14,316 nucleotides of DNA from Alphaproteobacteria bacterium MarineAlpha10_Bin2 (lineage in GTDB: Bacteria; Pseudomonadota; Alphaproteobacteria; UBA828): the NCBI GenBank assembly GCA_002937555.1, contig PTKB01000034.1, positions 1 to 14,316 on the forward strand. Direction: 5' to 3'. Positions 7,855-14,121 of this stretch are shown here, in pieces. The notes under the pieces were generated by a model, which was given only the letters and a program-made list of their open reading frames with translations, was not told the origin of the DNA and did no database searches. Within the stretch, counting starts at the first letter, position 1. Every line of letters starts with the position of its first letter. The translations under genes were made by a program, and so were the position numbers.

Positions 7855-8960
7855 GAAGCGAGCCCGAGAATGTCCTTACTCGTCACCCAAACCATGAGGG
7901 CGATTATCAGGACAAGGCCAACGGTTTGGCCGATCTGCTGAATCTGGGGATTGAGCGGGCGCCCCATCAACGCTTCGAAAAAATTGAACAGAAGATGCCC
8001 GCCGTCCAATACCGGAATGGGCACGAGATTTATCAACCCGAGACTGACGGATATCACAGCGAGAAAAAACGCCAGGCCGGCAATTCCGCCCGCGGCGACC
8101 TGACTGGACATGACGGCAATGCGAATCGGCCCGCCGAGATCTTCCGTCGATCGCGATCCGACTATCATCTGCCCGACGGCCTTGCCGGAAGCGCTAATAA
8201 TGAACGCCGTCTGCTTTACGGCCTGCCATATCGCGGTTCCCGGGTCATGCTGGGTGAACGCCACCTGCGGCACGCTGATGCCAAGTTGCGGCCTTGTCGT
8301 TTCGTTTCCGAACGTGTCCTTGGCGGCGACCATGCGGGGCTCCGCCCGTATCAATATTTCTTTGCCATCGCGCAGCACGACGATATCCAACGGCTCACCC
8401 AAGTTCAGGAGAACTGTGGATTGAATATCCTCGAAACGGGAAACATCCTGACCATTTATTTGTAAGAATTCGTCACCGGATTTCAATCCGGCTTCCTCTG
8501 CCGCACTGCCCTCAACCACGGCGCCGACAATCGCCGGCGTAAACCGTTGCCCGACAGTGGCGAAAAGTATGGCGAAGATCACGATCGCCAGGACGAAGTT
8601 CGCGAGCGGTCCCGCCACCGCGACGGCCGAGCGTTGCGCCACGCTCTTGTTATGGAAACACCGGGCCTGTTCTTCGGGCGTCATCTCGCCGACTTCTTCG
8701 GATGGCGCCGTACTGGCGGCGTTCGAATCGCCTACAAATTTCACGTATCCGCCAAGCGGCAGCAAACTGAATTTCCACCTTGTACCGTGACGGTCAGTGG
8801 TGCCGAACAATTCCGGACCGAAGCCGATGGAGAAGACTTCGACGCTGACCCGGTTCGCCCGGGCGACCAAATAATGGCCAAGCTCGTGAAAGAAAACCAC
8901 GGGCGTAATGACCGCCAGAAACGGCCATATATAGTTCAGCGTATCGACAATACTGTCCAT
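7851..8960 (-). CDS. rseP: Site-2 intramembrane zinc metalloprotease RseP
   Basis: This inner-membrane M50 protease cleaves transmembrane substrates within the bilayer. In E. coli it releases sigma-E from RseA; in Caulobacter the homologue MmpA acts on PodJ. The zinc-binding HELGH is at 25-29 in the first membrane segment, and the third ligand Asp319 is in NLVPIPVLDGGHL. Membrane segments lie near 10-28, 112-138, 292-318 and 343-360. One PDZ domain (about 143-200, with GSAAEEAGLKSGDEFLQING) sits between the catalytic halves. At 369 residues it is shorter than the 450-residue two-PDZ E. coli protein, as is usual in alphaproteobacteria. The start is ATG 8960 with a weak AGG 5 nt upstream. It is the first gene after the 223-bp gap and overlaps bamA by 4 bases. 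Confidence 0.97.
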   Translation of the reverse strand: MDSIVDTLNYIWPFLAVITPVVFFHELGHYLVARANRVSVEVFSIGFGPELFGTTDRHGTRWKFSLLPLGGYVKFVGDSNAASTAPSEEVGEMTPEEQARCFHNKSVAQRSAVAVAGPLANFVLAIVIFAILFATVGQRFTPAIVGAVVEGSAAEEAGLKSGDEFLQINGQDVSRFEDIQSTVLLNLGEPLDIVVLRDGKEILIRAEPRMVAAKDTFGNETTRPQLGISVPQVAFTQHDPGTAIWQAVKQTAFIISASGKAVGQMIVGSRSTEDLGGPIRIAVMSSQVAAGGIAGLAFFLAVISVSLGLINLVPIPVLDGGHLLFNFFEALMGRPLNPQIQQIGQTVGLVLIIALMVWVTSKDILGLAS

Positions 8961-8988
8961 TTCGACCTATCGGTCTCAGCACGCCAGC

Positions 8989-9039
8989 GGCGTCCAAATT
9001 TATTACGCATTCCCGTCTAGCCGCAAAGGCGTCCAAATT
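8989..9039 (-). repeat. 12-bp direct repeat upstream of rseP, possible operator
   Basis: On the minus strand AATTTGGACGCC occurs twice, exactly, at 9039-9028 and 9000-8989. The two copies are 39 bp apart start to start, and flanking bases differ. They lie 29-79 bp before the rseP start codon. Two identical copies of this length in a 223-bp gap are unlikely by chance, and their position suits a regulator binding site or the footprint of a small duplication. The role is unknown. Confidence 0.5.
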
Positions 9040-9156
9040 CCCGCGCCGATTTCCGTTTGGAATTCGCCGTTTCGAATTTCGGCTGTCTCGAGGCGCGACT
9101 CCACATCACTCTTGCATGATACTTGAGTCTAGGTTCCGAACCGGCGCATTTCAAGA

Positions 9157-9170
9157 CCGCTGCGTAGCGG
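9157..9170 (-). terminator. Short hairpin after the patatin gene, weak terminator candidate
   Basis: CCGCT and AGCGG pair around a 4-base loop, 13 bases past the patatin stop codon. In the minus-strand RNA a G-U pair can extend the stem to 6 bp. The following bases (CTTGAAAT) are not a T-tract, so at most partial termination is expected. It may mark the end of the rpsB-to-patatin transcript. Confidence 0.28.
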
Positions 9171-9183
9171 CTAAGAGATTGAT

Positions 9184-10074
9184 TTAAGGAACAGATACAC
9201 CGAGCACGCGAAACACATCTTCTCGCGCCATACGGGCGCAGTCCCACAGTTTGGCGCGCCCTCGCGTGGTGCGCCCGACCAGGCGTGATTCGTCGCTGGG
9301 CGAGATCACGGTGATCCGGATATCAACGCCCGCTATGTCGGGATTCTGAAGGAAATCCATCGTTTTATTGAACAGTTTGTCTTCGCTCAGCAGATGCAGT
9401 CGTAAGGCGCGGGGATGTTTCACCAACATGAACTGAGCCAGGCAGCGGTGAAGACCCGCCACGCGCGGGCGCCGGAAGCGTAGGTTGCGCGTTGTCACCA
9501 CGGTAATATCCGTGCATCCCGCTTCCATCGCCCGGATCAACGGGATGGCGTCGCTAATTCCGCCATCGACAAACGATTTGCCGCCGATACCGACCGTGCG
9601 GTTATAGAACACCGGCAACGCCGTGGTGGCGCGAAATACCTCATACAGCAGGTTTCCACTGGAATCGCTCGCCGCAACATCCTTGCTGGATATTTCGAAG
9701 GGCCGCGCCGTCATGAATTCGGTCAGGACAACATGCAGCACCGTCTCAGAATCGATGACCGCCTTCACATTAAGCGGAAATTCGGCATGCCTGAGAATGT
9801 TATCGATGAGATAATCGATATCGACCAGTTTGTTTAACCGCCAATAGCGAATAAAAGGTGATTCGCTGTTGAGGTGATCCGCATAGCCGGCGGCAACCAG
9901 GTCGGTCTGCTCGGACAGCAGATAGGCCGCGTTTATGGCGCCGGAAGAGGACGCGAAGATATGCGCGAAGCTCTGGGCCAAGCCCGCTTCGGCGAGCGCG
10001 GCGACCGCGCCGGCGGAATAAATACCGCGCATGCCGCCACCCTGAACCACGAGACCCCGGACTTCAGCGGGCAA
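9184..10074 (-). CDS. Patatin-like phospholipase family protein
   Basis: This is a 296-residue patatin-fold serine hydrolase, a family that cleaves acyl esters of phospholipids with a Ser-Asp dyad. The oxyanion-hole loop QGGGMRG is at 11-17. The nucleophile elbow reads A-S-S-S-G at 41-45 with Ser43 as predicted nucleophile, so the first Gly of the usual G-x-S-x-G is Ala. The dyad Asp170 lies in VDGGISDAIPL. There is no signal peptide or obvious membrane segment, so it is probably cytosolic or peripheral at the inner membrane. Start is TTG 10074: GGGAGG stands 7 nt upstream and the conserved part begins five residues later. It follows the cdsA stop by 3 bases, so it is co-transcribed with CDP-diacylglycerol synthase. 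In this cluster dxr normally sits here. Substrate is unknown. Confidence 0.88.
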   Translation of the reverse strand: MPAEVRGLVVQGGGMRGIYSAGAVAALAEAGLAQSFAHIFASSSGAINAAYLLSEQTDLVAAGYADHLNSESPFIRYWRLNKLVDIDYLIDNILRHAEFPLNVKAVIDSETVLHVVLTEFMTARPFEISSKDVAASDSSGNLLYEVFRATTALPVFYNRTVGIGGKSFVDGGISDAIPLIRAMEAGCTDITVVTTRNLRFRRPRVAGLHRCLAQFMLVKHPRALRLHLLSEDKLFNKTMDFLQNPDIAGVDIRITVISPSDESRLVGRTTRGRAKLWDCARMAREDVFRVLGVSVP

Positions 10075-10077
10075 TTC

Positions 10078-10932
10078 TCAGCCTCCCGCCCACAACAGTC
10101 GTGCCGAACCGCCAGCGAGCAGAACGGCCAGAGCGAGTATAGGCGTGACGAAAATCAAACTGTCCAGCCGGTCCAACGCGCCGCCATGACCGGGAAGCCA
10201 CGCGCCGCTATCTTTGACGCCAAAATGCCGTTTCACGCTTGATTCGGCCAAATCGCCGAATTGCGCGACAACGGAAAGTAGCACGCTGGCTGCGGCAATG
10301 ATCGCCAGGTCGGGCATGGCTTCGAGCACATCCACAGCCGATAAGAGTAGCGTCAATCCTATTCCGCCGAAAATGCCGGCGGCGAGCCCACCGATGGCTC
10401 CGGCCCATGTCTTTCCTGGGCTAATGCGCGGCGCGACCCGTGCGCCACCGATAATACTGCCGATCAAATAGGCGCCCGAATCGGTTGCCCAGACAACAGC
10501 GAACAGCCAATAGATCGTAGCGAGACCGCTACCGTTTTCGACGCGCAGCCAGTTTGTCGACACCAACGACAGGGTAAAAACCGCGATGCCGGCAGCGACC
10601 AAGAACGGATTGTTGTTTTCGAATTTGGCGGCCAGTCCGACCAGAACCGTTCCGATGGCGACGGCGATCAGCGCCCACTCGGCATCCCACAGGGCGAACA
10701 CCACCGAGCTCGCCAGCGCCACGGCGACGGACACGGCCAGGGTTCCGAGCGATCGATGCCGGCAACTCATCCTAATCCATTCGAAAATGACAATGGCCGT
10801 GAGTGCGGTCACCACGGCCAGGAACGCGAAACCACCGGCTTCAACCGCGACCAAGGCGCAAATTGCCAGAATCACGCCAATCACCAGACGCCGGCCCAAA
10901 GAGGACCAAACTCGGTTAGTCGCTGCTGCCAC
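10078..10932 (-). CDS. cdsA: Phosphatidate cytidylyltransferase (CDP-diacylglycerol synthase)
   Basis: CdsA makes CDP-diacylglycerol from CTP and phosphatidic acid in the inner membrane, the branch point to all major phospholipids. The 284-residue protein is hydrophobic, with about seven or eight membrane segments. It carries the complete CDS signature at 231-257: S-x-V-K-R, then K240-D241, H249-G250-G251, D254-R255 and D257. Further conserved parts are WATDSGAYLIG (149-158) and SPGKTWAGAIGG (171-182). The start used is GTG 10932, which overlaps the end of uppS by 17 bases. No good Shine-Dalgarno sequence is visible, so re-initiation from uppS is likely and a slightly later start (TTG 10899) cannot be excluded. 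The downstream neighbour is the patatin gene, three bases away. Confidence 0.95.
   Translation of the reverse strand: MAAATNRVWSSLGRRLVIGVILAICALVAVEAGGFAFLAVVTALTAIVIFEWIRMSCRHRSLGTLAVSVAVALASSVVFALWDAEWALIAVAIGTVLVGLAAKFENNNPFLVAAGIAVFTLSLVSTNWLRVENGSGLATIYWLFAVVWATDSGAYLIGSIIGGARVAPRISPGKTWAGAIGGLAAGIFGGIGLTLLLSAVDVLEAMPDLAIIAAASVLLSVVAQFGDLAESSVKRHFGVKDSGAWLPGHGGALDRLDSLIFVTPILALAVLLAGGSARLLWAGG
10082..10087 (-). promoter_or_regulatory. Strong ribosome binding site for the TTG start of the patatin gene
   Basis: The minus-strand sequence GGGAGG lies 7 nt before the TTG at 10074-10072. It sits within the last codons of cdsA (encoding the C-terminal Gly-rich end). It supports efficient initiation at a rare start codon, and independent ribosome recruitment for a gene that is not ancestral to the cluster. 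Confidence 0.7.
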
Positions 10933-11650
10933 CGTAACGGCGTTCGCGGTGCTGGTATTCGTGAACCGCTTGTTCGAGATGTTCGCGCTTGAAGTCCGGC
11001 CACAATGTCGAGGTGAAGAGAAATTCGGTGTATGCCGATTGCCACAACAGAAAGTTGCTCAGCCTCTGCTCACCACTGGTGCGAATAAGCAAATCCGGGT
11101 CCGGCATATCGGTGCTTTGCAAATAGCTTTCGAACAGCTGTTCGTTCATATCTTCCGGATCAAGCGTGCCATCGCGCACGTTTTGTGCAAATACGCGCGC
11201 CGCCTCGAGAATTTCCTGACGTCCCCCGTAATTGAGAGCAACTGTAAAAATCAGCCCTTTATTGTTTTTGGTGTTTTCTTCCGATTCCGAAATGAGCCGG
11301 TTGATGTCGCCATCGAGCCGGCTGCGGTCTCCGATGAACCGGATGCGCACGCCTTCGCGCCCGAGGCTCGCCAGCTCGCGGCGGATATAAAGCCTGAGAA
11401 GCCCCATGAGATCATCGACTTCGCTCGCCGGGCGTTTCCAGTTTTCGGAGGAAAACGCATAAATCGTCAGATAGGAAATGCCGAGATCCGAACAGGCGCG
11501 AACGGTCGAGCGCACCGCTTCGGCGCCCTGCTTGTGCCCGGCGATTCGCGGCAATCCGCGCGCCCGGGCCCAGCGGCCATTGCCGTCCATGATAATCGCG
11601 ACATGGCGCGGCACACTGACCGGGTCGACAAACTCGGGCGCGAGCGCCAT
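10916..11650 (-). CDS. uppS: Isoprenyl transferase (undecaprenyl diphosphate synthase)
   Basis: UppS condenses isopentenyl diphosphate units in cis onto farnesyl diphosphate to give the C55 carrier precursor for peptidoglycan and O-antigen. The 244-residue protein shows the family blocks in order: HVAIIMDGNGRWA (16-28) with catalytic Asp22, GHKQGAEAVR (38-47), AFSSENWKRP (65-74) and RTSGEQRLSNFLLWQ (190-204), followed by FTSTLWPDF. The start chosen is ATG 11650, four bases after the frr stop and preceded by AAGG. An upstream ATG at 11689 would add 13 basic residues and overlap frr by 35 bases, which is less likely. It needs the products of the isoprenoid pathway, whose gene dxr is missing from its usual place nearby. 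Confidence 0.96.
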   Translation of the reverse strand: MALAPEFVDPVSVPRHVAIIMDGNGRWARARGLPRIAGHKQGAEAVRSTVRACSDLGISYLTIYAFSSENWKRPASEVDDLMGLLRLYIRRELASLGREGVRIRFIGDRSRLDGDINRLISESEENTKNNKGLIFTVALNYGGRQEILEAARVFAQNVRDGTLDPEDMNEQLFESYLQSTDMPDPDLLIRTSGEQRLSNFLLWQSAYTEFLFTSTLWPDFKREHLEQAVHEYQHRERRYGGSSD

Positions 11651-11654
11651 CGCC

Positions 11655-12215
11655 TTAGACCTGGAGAATTTCGCTTTCCTTGCTTTCATGCGTCTCTACA
11701 ATTTTCTTGATCGCGTCGTCGGTAATCTGCTGAATTTCATCCGACCAAATATGTGCATCGTCTTCGCTAACGTCACCCGCGCGCTCTAATTTTTTTAGTT
11801 TATTCATGCCGTCGTGACGTACGTTGCGCACGGAAATCTTGGCCTGCTCGGCATATTTGCCGGCGATTTTCGCGAGCTCCACGCGGCGCTCTTCGTTCAG
11901 CTCGGGAATGGGGATGCGTAAGTTTTGCCCATCAATGATGGGATTGAGACCCAAGCCGGAATTTTGAATCGCCTTTTCCACCGCTTTAACCTGAGATTTA
12001 TCCCATACTTGGATGCTGATCATCCGCGGCTCCGGCACGTTGATGGTGGCGACCTGGTTCATCGGCATCTCGGATTCATATGCCTCGACCATTATCGGTT
12101 CGACCAAGCTCGCCGACGCGCGGCCGGTTCTGAGACCAGAATATTCTTTCCGCAACACCTCAAGTGCCCCGGTCATGCGACGCTGCAAATCATCAATATC
12201 CGGTTCTTCTGCCAT
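11655..12215 (-). CDS. frr: Ribosome recycling factor
   Basis: RRF, with EF-G, splits the post-termination ribosome. The 186-residue product matches the family length of about 185. It shows the N-terminal helix of domain I with LRKEYSGLRTGRAS, then the domain II beta segment MNQVATINVPEPRMISIQVWD, NPIIDGQNLRIPIP, and the C-terminal helices with VRNVRHDGMNKLKK, which holds the conserved Arg contact region. The frame is open to 12254, but ATG 12215 is chosen because GGGAG lies 7 nt upstream (12223-12227), inside the end of pyrH, and the added 13 residues are not family-like. Four bases separate it from pyrH and from uppS on either side. Confidence 0.97.
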   Translation of the reverse strand: MAEEPDIDDLQRRMTGALEVLRKEYSGLRTGRASASLVEPIMVEAYESEMPMNQVATINVPEPRMISIQVWDKSQVKAVEKAIQNSGLGLNPIIDGQNLRIPIPELNEERRVELAKIAGKYAEQAKISVRNVRHDGMNKLKKLERAGDVSEDDAHIWSDEIQQITDDAIKKIVETHESKESEILQV

Positions 12216-12219
12216 TGGA

Positions 12220-12945
12220 TTACTCCCGTTCGCCAATGATCGTAAAGGCGCCATCTCCCTGCAGGACGGCGCTCAATCCGCCCGACCGGCGAATCGAAAA
12301 CACGATAATCGGAATTCGATTTTCTCTCGCCAATGATATCGCAGATGCATCCATCACCTTTAGATCGCGCGACAGAACATCCAAATAACTCAGCTTATCG
12401 TACCGCTCGGCGCTGCTGTCGATTTCCGGGTCGGCTGAGTAGACGCCATCGACCTTGGTTCCCTTAAATAGCGCATCGCATCCCATTTCAGCCGCCCGCA
12501 ACGCCGCCGCGGTGTCGGTGGTAAAAAATGGATTTCCGGTCCCCGCCGCGAAAATGACAAGCCGCCCTTTGCCCATGTGGTGGATGGCTCTGCGGCGGAC
12601 ATATGGCTCGCATACCGTCGCCATCGGAATCGCCGACAACACGCGCGTTGCTACATCGGTTTTCTCCAACGCGTGTTGCATGGTCAACGCGTTCATGACC
12701 GTTGCCAACATGCCGACATAATCGACGCTGGCGCGTTCCATTCCAGCTGCGGCGCCGGATATACCGCGAAAGATGTTGCCGCCGCCCACGACGACGCAAA
12801 TTTGCACGCCTTGGCGGTGAACCTCGCCGATATCGGCGGCGATCCGGTTCACCGTTTCGCTATCGATTCCGTAGGGCCCGTCTCCCATCAGCGCTTCTCC
12901 CGAAATCTTGAGGAGAATGCGATGAAATTTGGTGCCAGAACCCAT
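12220..12945 (-). CDS. pyrH: UMP kinase (uridylate kinase)
   Basis: PyrH phosphorylates UMP to UDP with ATP in pyrimidine nucleotide synthesis and so supplies UTP, hence UDP-GlcNAc, to the lpx pathway. It is a hexamer of the amino acid kinase fold. The 241-residue protein has LLKISGEALMG (11-21), VVVGGGNIFRG (51-61), TVMNALTMQHAL, CEPYVRRRAIHHMGKG, FAAGTGNPFFTTDTAAALRA, FKGTKVDGVYSADP and MDASAISLARENRIPIIVF, which is the bacterial UMP kinase pattern throughout. ATG 12945 has GGGAG 5 nt upstream. A 186-bp gap with two hairpins separates it from tsf, so its level may be set apart from that of rpsB-tsf. Confidence 0.97.
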   Translation of the reverse strand: MGSGTKFHRILLKISGEALMGDGPYGIDSETVNRIAADIGEVHRQGVQICVVVGGGNIFRGISGAAAGMERASVDYVGMLATVMNALTMQHALEKTDVATRVLSAIPMATVCEPYVRRRAIHHMGKGRLVIFAAGTGNPFFTTDTAAALRAAEMGCDALFKGTKVDGVYSADPEIDSSAERYDKLSYLDVLSRDLKVMDASAISLARENRIPIIVFSIRRSGGLSAVLQGDGAFTIIGERE

Positions 12946-13044
12946 ATCTACTCCCGAGACTCGCCGCCGGATGTGGCATTTGATTTATCTTGCGCGCCCC
13001 GGTGTCGCCGCGTGGGACTTGCAGATGAGGCGTGCCGGCAGATA

Positions 13045-13063
13045 CCGGGCGCGTACCGCCCGG
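13045..13063 (-). other. Strong GC hairpin in the tsf-pyrH gap
   Basis: CCGGGCG and CGCCCGG form a perfect 7-bp stem around a 5-base loop about 100 nt before the pyrH start. No T-tract follows on the minus strand, so it looks more like an RNA-stabilising or processing stem than an intrinsic terminator. Its role is not known. Confidence 0.4.
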
Positions 13064-13086
13064 GGCCGTAACCTTACAACAAAGAT

Positions 13087-13115
13087 CCCGCTGCCTCCAT
13101 ATTTCAAGAAGCGGG
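13087..13115 (-). terminator. Weak attenuator-like hairpin after tsf
   Basis: On the minus strand CCCGCT (13115-13110 complement) pairs with AGCGGG over a 17-base loop and is followed by the T-rich ATCTTTGTTGT. It begins 16 bases after the tsf stop. It could cut transcription between the abundant rpsB-tsf message and the lower-level pyrH-onward genes, but the stem is short and the loop large. Confidence 0.3.
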
Positions 13116-13131
13116 CTGCAACGAATAACCG

Positions 13132-14055
13132 CTATTTGAGCTGTGCCGCGACCTCGGCCGCGAAATCGCTCTCTTCCCGCTCGATTCCATCGCCGAGTGC
13201 GAAACGGCGAATACCGACGATCTCGACGGCTGAGCCCAAATCTGTTGCGGACTGCTCGATGACTTTTGAGACCTTAGTCTCTCCGTCTATGATAAAAGTC
13301 TGATTTAGAAGAACAACTTCCTCATAGAATTTGCGCAATCGGCCTTCAACCATTTTGTCGATAATCTCGGCCGTCTTGCCCGACCCTTCGGCCTGTTCGC
13401 GGAGAATCGCTCGCTCACGCTCGACCTCGTTGGCATCCAGATCCTCGACCGAAACCGCTTGCGGACTGGCCGCGGCGACATGCATGGCGAGTTGATGGGC
13501 GAGTTGGGTCAACGCCGCTTTATCGCCCTCGGAACGAATGGCGACGAGGGCGCCGATACGGCCCAGCCCCGGCGCCGTTGCTGCATGCACATAGCTGCCG
13601 ACCACGCCGGCATCGACGGCGATGCCCGTCACGCGCCGGACATTAATGTTCTCGCCTATGGTCGCCACGAGCTGCGTAATTTCAGCTTCGACACTGCGCC
13701 CCGTTCCGGGAATTTCCGACGCGCGCAATTTCTCGATATCGCCACCGCAACTCAATGCCAGGGACGCGATTTCACGCACCACGTTCTGAAATTCTTCGTT
13801 GCGGGAGACGAAATCGGTCTCGGAATTTACCTCGACGAGCGCCGCGGAATTGTCACCGGCTGAAAGGCCGATCAAGCCCTCCCAAGCCACCCGTCCCGCC
13901 TTTTTCGCTGCTGCGGCCAGGCCGTGTGTGCGCAGCCAATCGACGGCTTCTTCGATATCGCCTGAAGTTTCTCCGAGCGCCTTCTTGCAATCCATCATGC
14001 CGACGCCGGTTTTCTCGCGTAGCTCTTTGACCAGTGCTGCCGTGATCTCGGCCAT
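13132..14055 (-). CDS. tsf: Translation elongation factor Ts
   Basis: EF-Ts is the nucleotide exchange factor for EF-Tu. The 307-residue protein opens with a UBA-like domain, AALVKELREKTGVGMMDCKKAL (the TGVGMMDCK block at 16-24), then the core with NSETDFVSRNEEF (77-89) holding the Thr80-Asp81-Phe82-Val83 contact that inserts into EF-Tu. Two dimerisation-type subdomains follow, and the C-terminal VLLNQTFI and TKVSKVI motifs. The start is ATG 14055 with GAGGAG 9 nt upstream; the TTG at 14064 is unlikely. Trp58 in RVAWEGLIG is unusual, since this position is normally small (Ala). The gene follows rpsB by 66 bases, the standard S2-EF-Ts pairing. Confidence 0.97.
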   Translation of the reverse strand: MAEITAALVKELREKTGVGMMDCKKALGETSGDIEEAVDWLRTHGLAAAAKKAGRVAWEGLIGLSAGDNSAALVEVNSETDFVSRNEEFQNVVREIASLALSCGGDIEKLRASEIPGTGRSVEAEITQLVATIGENINVRRVTGIAVDAGVVGSYVHAATAPGLGRIGALVAIRSEGDKAALTQLAHQLAMHVAAASPQAVSVEDLDANEVERERAILREQAEGSGKTAEIIDKMVEGRLRKFYEEVVLLNQTFIIDGETKVSKVIEQSATDLGSAVEIVGIRRFALGDGIEREESDFAAEVAAQLK

Positions 14056-14077
14056 GGTTCCCAACTCCTCGGCTCTA

Positions 14078-14097
14078 GCGCCAGCACCCGCCGGCGC
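14078..14097 (-). other. Hairpin between rpsB and tsf
   Basis: In the minus-strand RNA, GCGCCGGC pairs with GCTGGCGC over a GGGT loop, 8 bp with one G-U pair. On the plus strand the same place is an A-C mismatch, so the stem is intact only in the sense transcript. It lies 24 bases after the rpsB stop and just before the tsf ribosome binding site. No T-run follows. It may tune the ratio of S2 to EF-Ts. Confidence 0.4.
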
Positions 14098-14121
14098 GTC
14101 CGCCTGTCTCGTAAATTATTG

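Larger units (their letters stand above)
8961..9183 (-). other. Intergenic gap upstream of rseP; possible start of the envelope transcript
   Basis: This is the longest gap in the cluster and separates the cdsA-patatin pair from rseP. It contains a small hairpin just after the patatin stop and a 12-bp direct repeat close to rseP. A TAATAA (9005-9000, minus strand) could serve as a -10 box, but the best upstream match (TTGCGG, 15-nt spacing) is poor, so no promoter is called. I see no coding remnant: frames across the gap show no resemblance to dxr or any other family I recognise. Confidence 0.4.

Noticed and set aside
7803..8465. Plus-strand open frame of 220 codons opposite rseP
   Set aside because: Composition is that of a shadow frame (rich in Arg, Gly, His, Asn), and rseP on the other strand is certain.
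9000..9036. Sigma-70-type promoter for rseP built from TTGGAC or TTGCGG with TAATAA
   Set aside because: The spacings are 25 and 15 nt, outside the usual range, and the -35 matches are weak.
9017..9247. Remnant of dxr or a small gene in the gap before rseP
   Set aside because: Neither this 76-codon minus-strand frame nor the 80-codon one at 8794-9036 resembles DXR or another known family, and both overlap certain genes.
11651..11689. Longer start for uppS at ATG 11689
   Set aside because: It would overlap the end of frr by 35 bases and add a basic stretch not typical of the family; ATG 11650 fits the 4-base spacing seen at neighbouring junctions.
10586..11710. Long plus-strand open frame of 374 codons opposite cdsA and uppS
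   Set aside because: It is antisense to two genes with complete family signatures, its translation looks like no family, and long antisense frames are common in GC-rich DNA.
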